Part shown: in pieces, positions 1 through 5,787 of the stretch
Layout of the letters: every line of letters begins with the position of its first letter
Numbering within the stretch: position 1 is the stretch's first letter
Assembly (NCBI GenBank): GCA_045643165.1
Contig: JAZUKF010000083.1
Span: 1-10,376, forward strand
Source: SIG575 sp045643165
GTDB taxonomy: Bacteria > Bacillota > Clostridia > Oscillospirales > Acutalibacteraceae
Reading direction: 5' to 3'
Length of the DNA stretch: 10,376 nucleotides
Notes under the pieces: model-generated
The model's input: the letters and a program-made list of their open reading frames with translations, nothing else
The model's database searches: none
What the model was told of the DNA's origin: nothing
Position numbers and translations under genes: made by a program

Positions 1-263
1 GCTTTTGCCATATCATTTACGAGCCGAAGAAACATATCTTCTGCCTGCTTGTCAATATCGGCAAGGTGTTTCCAAAGTGTGCCGTTCATCTGCATAATGT
101 TGAATGTAACCCGCTGATTTTCCATAAGGTAGCGTTTGTGCCGCATACCCCATACGCCGATGTGAATGTTTTGTTCTTCGGGCGGTAATGTCAAATCGGG
201 GATAAGATAATCGCCGACCTGAGTGTAAGTTCCGCCGTTCTTTTCAAAATTGCTTTGTGTCAT
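1..263 (-). CDS. tnpV: TnpV-like transposon-encoded protein, C-terminus outside window
   Basis: This reading frame runs leftward off the window edge, so only the first 87 codons are visible. It opens with ATG at 261-263, preceded by a GGAGG ribosome binding site at 271-275 (7 bases away). The N-terminus reads GGTYTQVGDYLIPDLTLP, then GVWGMRHKRYL, then GTLWKHLADID. From memory this order matches the small TnpV family (about 110-130 residues) found in Tn4451/Tn916-type mobile elements of Clostridia. The family's molecular role is not established; it usually sits near integrase or recombinase genes. GC content is about 46% by hand count, against roughly 30% or less in parts of the neighbouring chromosome, which fits acquired DNA. 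No integrase or element end is visible. Assignment is by recognised sequence pattern only. Confidence 0.8.
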   Translation of the reverse strand, partial: MTQSNFEKNGGTYTQVGDYLIPDLTLPPEEQNIHIGVWGMRHKRYLMENQRVTFNIMQMNGTLWKHLADIDKQAEDMFLRLVNDMAK

Positions 264-314
264 AATCAGACCTCCAATAAAAAATATTTATGAGATGTCC
301 GATTTTTCATAGAT

Positions 315-363
315 AAATGAAAAATCCGAACCCTTCTCCAACTTGGAATATAAGGTTCGGATT
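315..363 (-). terminator. Intrinsic terminator of tRNA-Leu
   Basis: Positions 323-332 and 354-363 form a perfect 10-base inverted repeat (AATCCGAACC / GGTTCGGATT). On the minus strand it lies 9 bases after the encoded CCA of tRNA-Leu and runs into five T residues (320-324), two of which lie in the stem. The 21-base loop holds a smaller inverted repeat, TCCAA-C-TTGGA (337-347). Position and T-run fit a rho-independent terminator, although the T-run is short and the loop long. Confidence 0.65.
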
Positions 364-372
364 ATTCGAGTT

Positions 373-459
373 TGGTGCCGGTGACCGGGGTCGAACCGGT
401 ACGGTATCGCTACCACTGGATTTTGAGTCCAGCACGTCTGCCAATTCCATCACACCGGC
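373..459 (-). tRNA. tRNA-Leu (anticodon CAA)
   Basis: Read on the minus strand, the 87-base gene has the acceptor stem GCCGGTG paired with CACCGGC, discriminator A and an encoded CCA (373-375). The anticodon arm is CTGGA-CTCAAAA-TCCAG, giving anticodon CAA, which reads UUG leucine codons. A long variable arm with GGTA/TACC pairing marks it as a class II tRNA, as expected for Leu. The T arm is ACCGG-TTCGACC-CCGGT. It has its own promoter upstream and a terminator downstream, so it appears to be a single-gene unit. Confidence 0.97.
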
Positions 460-474
460 GAATTGACTTTTTAT

Positions 475-503
475 ATTATAAAATATAAATCCGTAAAAAT
501 CAA
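475..503 (-). promoter_or_regulatory. Sigma-A promoter for tRNA-Leu
   Basis: On the minus strand, TTGATT (498-503) and a perfect TATAAT (475-480) are separated by 17 bases. The -10 ends 15 bases before the tRNA 5' end at 459, so transcription would start only a few bases before the mature tRNA. Confidence 0.75.
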
Positions 504-563
504 GTATTTTTGTAAAATTTATGTGATATTTTTTAAATAATGATTTTTATATATAACTTTATA

Positions 564-592
564 TTGAAAAAAATTATATTTAATGTTATACT
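564..592 (+). promoter_or_regulatory. Sigma-A promoter for the secreted hydrolase operon
   Basis: TTGAAA (564-569) and TATACT (587-592) are spaced by exactly 17 bases and lie 31 bases before the first start codon. The 5' leader would be only about 25 bases, leaving little room for a riboswitch. It is divergent from the tRNA-Leu promoter; the intervening 504-563 is very AT-rich with no further element I can support. Confidence 0.75.
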
Positions 593-623
593 TTTAGCAG
601 TAATTTGAAAACGAGGTATTATA

Positions 624-2534
624 ATGAAAAAGGTTTTATCAATTCTGTTGTGTATCACTATAATTTTTACTGCATTTTCAGTTATTTCTCATGCAGAACC
701 GGAAATTGAAATAAAAGGAAATATATCAGATTATCCGGTAATCGTTATTCCGGGTATCAGTGCTTCATGGCTATATCTCGGTGATAACCCGGAAACGGGT
801 ATAAATGCCTGGTCCGGTATGGATATCTCTAAATTATTACCGCTTCTGAAAGAACAAATCGGTCAGCTTGCTGTCGGCGTTGCAACCATGAGTAAAGATG
901 ATGCTGACAGAATTGCAAAAATTCTTGCTGATGATATTAAAACTACATGGAAATATATGGCGTTTAACCCCGACGGTACAAGTAAGTATGATTTAAAGCC
1001 TTATGCTTTCAAACCCGAAGAAACATCTACCGCTTATCTTGATAAATTGGATTACGGATTTTGTATTCACGATCGTGAAAATGCCGATATTATTGCTGAT
1101 TATATAGGTGAAGAAAATATCTATAACTTTAATGTTGACTGGCGTTACGGCACTGAACACTGTGCAAATATACTTAATGAATATGTTAAAGGAGTTAAAA
1201 AACTTACAGGCAGTGATAAAGTAAATATAATTGCTACAAGTCAGGGGGGACAGATCGCTGCCGCATACTTAACTCTGTTCGGTGATGATATGGATGCAAA
1301 TAATGTTGTTCTTTCATCTCCGGCAATAGGCGGTTCTTCTCTTGCTTCCGATTTACTCGGCAGAAATGTAAGAGTAAATGAGGAAGGTCTCATGAGAATG
1401 ATCGAACACGGTATGTATATGGAAGATGATTACGAATGGTTGTTGAAAGCAAATGAACTGGGATTTATAGATAATATTTTTAATTCACTTATTCCGTACC
1501 TTATGAACGGGATGGGATATTGGGGTGCTGTTTGGGACCTTGTTCCTTCTAAAAATTATGAAACTTTGAAAAAACAGCTTTTAACTTCACCTGAAAATAA
1601 AAATATTATTGAAACAAGTGATCGTTTTCACTATGAAATTTTGCCTAAGGTAGGTGAGAAATTCCGTGAATTAAGAAAAAACGGAATGAACATCTCTATT
1701 GTTACGGGTACCGCAGAGCAAGTTCTTACAGGTGATTATGTTTATTCCGACGGTGTAATCAATGTAGAAACAGCAACCGGTGCTTATTGTGCAAGATACG
1801 GTCAAAGGTTTGAGGACGGTTATACACAGAAGTACGATTGTAACGGTAAATATAAAATTTCTCCTGCAATGGATATTGATGCTTCCTGTGCATATTTGCC
1901 TGATAATACATGGTTTTGCGAAAGCATTTATCATGGCTGGACATATTTCAGCGAGTGTACCAAACCGCTCGGAATGACATTACTTCTTTCCGATCATATT
2001 AAAGATGTTTATTCTGATAAAGATTTTCCGCAGTTTATGGTATCGGATAATTTATCAAAATCAATTTATTTCTATTTTGATAATTGCTTTGACGGATATC
2101 TTAATTCTTCATCAACAAATTTAGTTGTTAAAAATGTACTTAAAAACAGCGAAATGAAAATTGTCGGAATATACTGTGATAATTTAAATTTAAAGTTTAA
2201 ATATAATTCCGAAAAAATATTAGAACCGGGTGAAACCGTCAAAATTCCCTTTTACGGTGATATTCCGAAAGTAAGCGGAAAATGTATTCATGTTACTGTA
2301 TGTTACAAAACAGATACAAAAACTCCTCTTAACTACAAAACTAACGGATATACAATAATGAACGGAGAAAAAATCTTAGGCTCAAATAATATGATGAAAA
2401 TCGAGGCGACAACTCCTTTTGAAAAATATACCCCCGGATTTATTGTTGATTTATTCTCAATATTCGGATTAAAAGAAGTTGCATCATTGTTTTCAATTAT
2501 TATATATTCATATTTCCAAAATATATTCAAATGA
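624..2534 (+). CDS. Secreted LCAT-like alpha/beta hydrolase (lipase or acyltransferase)
   Basis: This 636-residue protein probably hydrolyses or transfers acyl esters outside the cell. A signal peptide covers residues 1-24 (MKK, hydrophobic core, S-H-A before the likely cut). Residues 38-48 (PVIVIPGISAS) look like the first core strand and oxyanion-hole loop of an alpha/beta hydrolase. D172-W173-R174 resembles the conserved YDWR block of the lecithin:cholesterol acyltransferase/phospholipase family. S206 in ATSQGGQ is the likely nucleophile in a GxSxG variant whose first Gly is replaced by Ala. D376 (SDGVI) and H437 (YHGWTY) are plausible triad partners. Residues about 470-595 are probably a beta-rich domain, and 605-636 form a hydrophobic, aromatic-rich tail. 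The start is set by GAGG at 613-616. It is the first gene of an operon with the SGNH gene 10 bases downstream. The substrate is unknown. Confidence 0.8.
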   Translation: MKKVLSILLCITIIFTAFSVISHAEPEIEIKGNISDYPVIVIPGISASWLYLGDNPETGINAWSGMDISKLLPLLKEQIGQLAVGVATMSKDDADRIAKILADDIKTTWKYMAFNPDGTSKYDLKPYAFKPEETSTAYLDKLDYGFCIHDRENADIIADYIGEENIYNFNVDWRYGTEHCANILNEYVKGVKKLTGSDKVNIIATSQGGQIAAAYLTLFGDDMDANNVVLSSPAIGGSSLASDLLGRNVRVNEEGLMRMIEHGMYMEDDYEWLLKANELGFIDNIFNSLIPYLMNGMGYWGAVWDLVPSKNYETLKKQLLTSPENKNIIETSDRFHYEILPKVGEKFRELRKNGMNISIVTGTAEQVLTGDYVYSDGVINVETATGAYCARYGQRFEDGYTQKYDCNGKYKISPAMDIDASCAYLPDNTWFCESIYHGWTYFSECTKPLGMTLLLSDHIKDVYSDKDFPQFMVSDNLSKSIYFYFDNCFDGYLNSSSTNLVVKNVLKNSEMKIVGIYCDNLNLKFKYNSEKILEPGETVKIPFYGDIPKVSGKCIHVTVCYKTDTKTPLNYKTNGYTIMNGEKILGSNNMMKIEATTPFEKYTPGFIVDLFSIFGLKEVASLFSIIIYSYFQNIFK

Positions 2535-2544
2535 GGGTAAATAA

Positions 2545-3366
2545 ATGAAAAAAATATTATCAATTTTTCTTGCTGTATTGATTGCATTATCATGTACAAC
2601 ATTTTGTTTCGCAAAAAAAGATGTTAAAAACTATGTTTTATTAGGTGATTCAATCGCTCAGGGCTTCGGGATATTTAACCGGGATGAAGCCTGTTACGGA
2701 AAAATTGTTGCCGATACTCTCGGATATAATTATAAAAATTACGGTATTGACGGATACAGATCAATAGATTTGGTTGAACTTTTAAAAACAGAAGAAGTGC
2801 AAAACAGCATTAAAAATGCTGATTTAATAAGCCTTTCCATTGGCGGAAATGATTATTTGCAACAAAATTTACCTGTTATTATTTTCAGTATTCTTCGAGG
2901 CGATTTTCATTATCTTGATGATATTGAAGAAATGTTTATCGAAAACTTTGCAAATATTATTTCATCCGTTAAAAAGTTAAACCCGAAGGCAACGCTTATT
3001 GTTCAGACTTTATATAACCCGAGAGTCGATTTGCTCCGTGATATTTATGCTCATGCAACAAACAGAGTAAATAAAAACATCAGAGATTATTTATCTGCTC
3101 ATCCCGGAGATTTTTATCTTCTTGACACGGTTCCTTTTATGGAAGGACATATTGAATGTGTTGCGGTTGATACAGTGCATCCCAGCGCGGTAGGAAATGA
3201 AGAAATTGCAAAAGCCTTAATAAAAAAGCTCAATGAAATCGGAATAACCGATTGCACTGAGCCTGTTATAAATAAAATCGGTATTGATGAAATACCTTTT
3301 TCATCTTATATTATCAGAGGAATTAAAATTGCAATAGAAAGTGTATTGAATATATTTAATTTTTAA
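2545..3366 (+). CDS. Secreted SGNH/GDSL-type esterase
   Basis: This 273-residue protein is an SGNH-fold serine esterase, a family that removes acyl groups from lipids, polysaccharides or other esters. A signal peptide spans about residues 1-23 (ending CFA). Block I is LLGDSIAQG with nucleophile S36, block II likely uses G67 (NYGIDGYRS), block III is SIGGNDY with N102, and block V is DTVHPSAVG with D209 and H212. All four SGNH positions are thus present and the enzyme should be active. The C-terminus (about 252-273, SSYIIRGIKIAIESVLNIF) could form an amphipathic helix. The ribosome binding site (GAGGG, 2533-2537) overlaps the stop codon of the upstream hydrolase, suggesting translational coupling. 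Its signal peptide resembles that of the upstream gene (MKKILSI versus MKKVLSI). Its 3' end overlaps the convergent flavoenzyme gene by 11 bases. Confidence 0.88.
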   Translation: MKKILSIFLAVLIALSCTTFCFAKKDVKNYVLLGDSIAQGFGIFNRDEACYGKIVADTLGYNYKNYGIDGYRSIDLVELLKTEEVQNSIKNADLISLSIGGNDYLQQNLPVIIFSILRGDFHYLDDIEEMFIENFANIISSVKKLNPKATLIVQTLYNPRVDLLRDIYAHATNRVNKNIRDYLSAHPGDFYLLDTVPFMEGHIECVAVDTVHPSAVGNEEIAKALIKKLNEIGITDCTEPVINKIGIDEIPFSSYIIRGIKIAIESVLNIFNF

Positions 3367-4726
3367 ATACCCAGTCGGACATTTGACCTATCTTGTCCCA
3401 CATTTTATTTGATTTTTTAACCCATTTATCAAACTTTTCCGGTGTTTTTGGATATCTCATATAATGTAAAAACAAGCCTATTCCTTTAACTCCTCCGGAA
3501 AACATATCGCATATTTCTTTTCTCTTGATTTTTTTGGTAGCAATTCCTTTTATAATCGAACATAACATTCTGATTACATCGGCGGCATTTAATTTGTCGC
3601 CGTTTTCATTTTCACTGAGGATTTTATTATTAAATATCGTATCTTTTTCAAAAAGATATTCGTTTGTTTCAATGGAATGATAAAGTGCTTTTGTCAAAGC
3701 CGCCAACATTAAAATGCTGTCTTTACCTTCATTTTTATAATATTTTTTATTTATTTCCCAAAGTTTTTCTCTTGTGGGATATTCATTATTTTTTAATATT
3801 TCCGTAATTGTTTCTATTGCATAGTTTTCAAGAGGTAATTGTGCAATACAACCTTCTCCGTTATTTGCTTTTGTAACAGATGCGGCATCACCGAATGCGA
3901 TAAATCCGTTTTCGACAAATGAATATAAAGGTCTGTGATAAGGTGTTATACCTCTTTCGGTTTTGACTATTTCAAATTCAGGTATTTTTACATTTTTTAT
4001 GAATTGCTTAATTGTTTCTTCTCCCGCTTCATAACTGTTTGATGAGCCGATACCCATAATACAGTCGGCATCATCACCGCAGGGGGCGAGCCAACTTTTA
4101 TAATACATATAAAAATGTGATTTATTCCATTTTTCTTTAAGCGGTTCTTTAAATCTTATGTAATACAAATTAACAAAGAAAACATCCTTTGAAGTGAAAT
4201 CAAATTTTTCAACATCAAAACTATCCGGTAATGACCTTCTGACACAGGAACTTATTCCGCTGCAATCAACACAAAGTTTACAGGAGCAGGAGGTTTCATT
4301 ATTATCTTTAATAAATGTTACACCGATTATTTTATTGTTATCAATGATAACATTTTTGAAAGTGCAGTTATATTCGATATCGACACCGCTTTTTAATGCC
4401 TCATCGTTCATATAAAGCATATATTCATGTCTGTGCATACCGATAACCGTTTGACCGCTGAATTTAACGTGATTACCGTAGGGAGAAAATGTATATGACT
4501 CGTTATATTTGAATTCATAAATTCCGTCTCCCGGTTTTACTTCGGGTAAATCAAATTTATTTCTTTCATGTTCGATAAAATGGAAAATATCATATCCTGT
4601 GTTTAAATTTTCACGTGATGATTTTTCTATCATTAAAACAGAAAAACCGTTTTTAGCCATTTTTTCAGCAAAGTACGAACCGGCACTTGATCCGCCCACA
4701 ACAATAATATCATATTTTTCTTTCAT
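3356..4726 (-). CDS. FAD-dependent oxidoreductase, geranylgeranyl-reductase-like
   Basis: This 456-residue cytoplasmic flavoprotein starts with the Rossmann FAD-binding segment YDIIVVGGSSAGS (residues 5-17), with acidic E34 at the end of the second strand (VLMIEK). The second FAD contact is FIAFGDAASVTKANNGEG (residues 275-292, G279-D280). This arrangement is typical of the geranylgeranyl reductase/PHBH-like group, which reduces isoprenoid double bonds or hydroxylates and halogenates substrates. Cysteines at 147, 149, 152, 155 and 161 form a local cluster. No C-terminal membrane helix is evident. A reading frame extends upstream to 4858, but I chose 4726 because GGAGG lies 6 bases before it and the extension has no family similarity and crosses the promoter. 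It may act on polyprenyl or other unsaturated lipid substrates; this is inference from the family. Confidence 0.78.
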   Translation of the reverse strand: MKEKYDIIVVGGSSAGSYFAEKMAKNGFSVLMIEKSSRENLNTGYDIFHFIEHERNKFDLPEVKPGDGIYEFKYNESYTFSPYGNHVKFSGQTVIGMHRHEYMLYMNDEALKSGVDIEYNCTFKNVIIDNNKIIGVTFIKDNNETSCSCKLCVDCSGISSCVRRSLPDSFDVEKFDFTSKDVFFVNLYYIRFKEPLKEKWNKSHFYMYYKSWLAPCGDDADCIMGIGSSNSYEAGEETIKQFIKNVKIPEFEIVKTERGITPYHRPLYSFVENGFIAFGDAASVTKANNGEGCIAQLPLENYAIETITEILKNNEYPTREKLWEINKKYYKNEGKDSILMLAALTKALYHSIETNEYLFEKDTIFNNKILSENENGDKLNAADVIRMLCSIIKGIATKKIKRKEICDMFSGGVKGIGLFLHYMRYPKTPEKFDKWVKKSNKMWDKIGQMSDWVFKN

Positions 4727-4732
4727 AATCTT

Positions 4733-4737
4733 CCTCC
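4733..4737 (-). promoter_or_regulatory. Ribosome binding site fixing the flavoenzyme start
   Basis: On the minus strand GGAGG (4733-4737) sits 6 bases before the ATG at 4724-4726. It decides against the longer in-frame start 44 codons upstream at 4858, which would place the promoter inside the coding region. Confidence 0.85.
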
Positions 4738-4757
4738 GGAAATAATTCTTGTTAATA

Positions 4758-4785
4758 ATAATAACATAAAATAAAATTTTTTCAA
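4758..4785 (-). promoter_or_regulatory. Probable sigma-A promoter for the flavoenzyme
   Basis: On the minus strand TTGAAA (4780-4785) and TATTAT (4758-4763) are separated by 16 bases, 31 bases before the start codon. The region is extremely AT-rich, so chance matches are possible. It is divergent from the rpsB promoter, with about 27 bases between the two -35 elements. Confidence 0.55.
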
Positions 4786-4812
4786 TATTATAAAAAAATT
4801 TTTTGAAAATAC

Positions 4813-4841
4813 TTGCATTTTGCATAAATATGTGGTACAAT
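4813..4841 (+). promoter_or_regulatory. Sigma-A promoter for rpsB-tsf
   Basis: TTGCAT (4813-4818) and TACAAT (4836-4841) are spaced by 17 bases, with a TGTGG just before the -10. Transcription would begin near 4848, giving a leader of about 93 bases before rpsB, unusually long compared with the roughly 25-base leader of the hydrolase operon in this window. Confidence 0.75.
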
Positions 4842-4847
4842 TTTTCA

Positions 4848-4940
4848 GCAAAACGCACGTAAGGGGATTAGTCTGCCTGTGCACAAAGTGTTGCAGACTG
4901 AGATGAACCTTGCGGTGGAAAAACTAAAGGAGGCAATATT
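4848..4940 (+). promoter_or_regulatory. Structured 5' leader of rpsB, candidate autoregulatory RNA
   Basis: Between the predicted transcription start and the rpsB ATG the RNA can form a strong stem: 4868-4876 (TTAGTCTGC) with 4893-4901 (GCAGACTGA), nine pairs including one G-U. Inside it, 4881-4884 (GCAC) can pair with 4888-4891 (GTGT) around an AAA loop, leaving an asymmetric internal loop. After it, GAACC-TTGC-GGT is a weak extra hairpin, followed by GGAGG at 4929-4933. Ribosomal protein operons are commonly controlled by binding of an encoded protein (here S2) to such leaders. I do not recognise this leader as a named family. No poly-U tract follows the stem, so a translational rather than attenuation mechanism is more likely. 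Confidence 0.5.
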
Positions 4941-5717
4941 ATGTCAGTAGTATCAATGAAACAGCTTCTGGAGGCCGGCGTTCACTTCGGTCATCAGACA
5001 AGAAGATGGAACCCCAAAATGTCCCGTTATATCTTTACGGAACGTAACGGAATTTACATCATCGACCTTCAGAAAACAGTAAAAAAACTTGAAGAAGCGT
5101 ATCTTTTTGTACGTGAAATCAGTGCCGACGGCGGAGATGTTCTTTTTGTAGGAACAAAGAAGCAGGCTCAGGATTCCGTAAAAGAAGAAGCTATCCGTTG
5201 CGAAATGCCTTACGTTAATGCACGTTGGCTCGGCGGTATGCTCACAAACTTCAACACTATCCAGAAGAGAATTAAAAGACTTCAACAGCTTAAAAATATG
5301 GAAGCTGACGGTACTTTTGATCTTCTTCCCAAAAAAGAAGTTATTAAACTTAATCTTGAAATCGAAAAACTCGAAAAATTCATGGGCGGTATCACAGGTA
5401 TGAAAAAACAGCCTGCCGCTATGTTTATTGTTGACCCCAGAAAAGAAAGAATTGCAGTTGCCGAAGCGAAGAAACTTCATATTCCGATCATCGCAATCGT
5501 TGACACAAACTGTGATCCCGATGAAATTGATTATGTAATTCCCGGTAATGATGATGCTATCCGTGCAGTAAAACTTATTGCAGGTGCTATGGCTGATGCT
5601 ATTATCGAAGGCCGTCAGGGTGAACAGTCTGCTCCCGCAGTTGAAGATGCCGAAGCAGAGGTTGTCGCTGATGTTGAAGTTGAAGCTGAAGCTGTTAAAG
5701 AAGAAGCAGCTGAATAA
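4941..5717 (+). CDS. rpsB: 30S ribosomal protein S2
   Basis: S2 binds the small ribosomal subunit between head and body and is needed for recruiting S1-type functions and translation initiation. The 258-residue product has the S2 signatures LLEAGVHFGHQTRRWNPKM (9-27), RWLGGMLTNFNTI (95-107), and VDPRKERIAVAEAKKL followed by IPIIAIVDTNCDPDEIDYV (164-199). Residues about 230-258 are an acidic, Glu/Ala/Val-rich low-complexity tail beyond the conserved core, which varies between species. GGAGG at 4929-4933 lies 7 bases before the start. It is first in the rpsB-tsf operon, the usual bacterial arrangement. Confidence 0.98.
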   Translation: MSVVSMKQLLEAGVHFGHQTRRWNPKMSRYIFTERNGIYIIDLQKTVKKLEEAYLFVREISADGGDVLFVGTKKQAQDSVKEEAIRCEMPYVNARWLGGMLTNFNTIQKRIKRLQQLKNMEADGTFDLLPKKEVIKLNLEIEKLEKFMGGITGMKKQPAAMFIVDPRKERIAVAEAKKLHIPIIAIVDTNCDPDEIDYVIPGNDDAIRAVKLIAGAMADAIIEGRQGEQSAPAVEDAEAEVVADVEVEAEAVKEEAAE

Positions 5718-5730
5718 TTAAAAAATTAAC

Positions 5731-5753
5731 TCTGCCCGTATTATTCGGGCAGA
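5731..5753 (+). terminator. Intercistronic hairpin between rpsB and tsf
   Basis: TCTGCCCG (5731-5738) pairs perfectly with CGGGCAGA (5746-5753) around a 7-base loop. It starts 13 bases after the rpsB stop codon and ends 34 bases before tsf. The following sequence is ATTTAAAATT, not a proper T-run, so it is probably a weak attenuator or an RNA-stability or processing hairpin rather than a full terminator. It could adjust the S2 to EF-Ts ratio. Confidence 0.6.
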
Positions 5754-5787
5754 ATTTAAAATTATAATAATATAGGAGGATTTTAAA

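Noticed and set aside
263..459. Direct repeat of the tRNA-Leu 3' end marking an att site
   Set aside because: No second copy of the T-arm or acceptor sequence was found between the tRNA and tnpV or elsewhere in the window.
1671..1977. Several short open frames on both strands within the LCAT-like hydrolase
   Set aside because: No start signals or recognisable domains; the host frame has clear catalytic motifs.
4727..4858. In-frame N-terminal extension of the flavoenzyme to an ATG at 4858
   Set aside because: The extension is Lys/Ile/Asn-rich without family similarity, has no ribosome binding site, and would cross the enzyme's own promoter and the rpsB promoter; GGAGG before 4726 fits better.
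4953..5480. Long minus-strand open frame inside rpsB
   Set aside because: It is a shadow of the conserved S2 gene, with Phe/Lys-rich composition and no ribosome binding site or known motif.
5763..5768. TATAAT-like sequence before tsf as a separate promoter
   Set aside because: No -35 element at 16-18 bases upstream; the position falls in the preceding hairpin, and the region is AT-rich.
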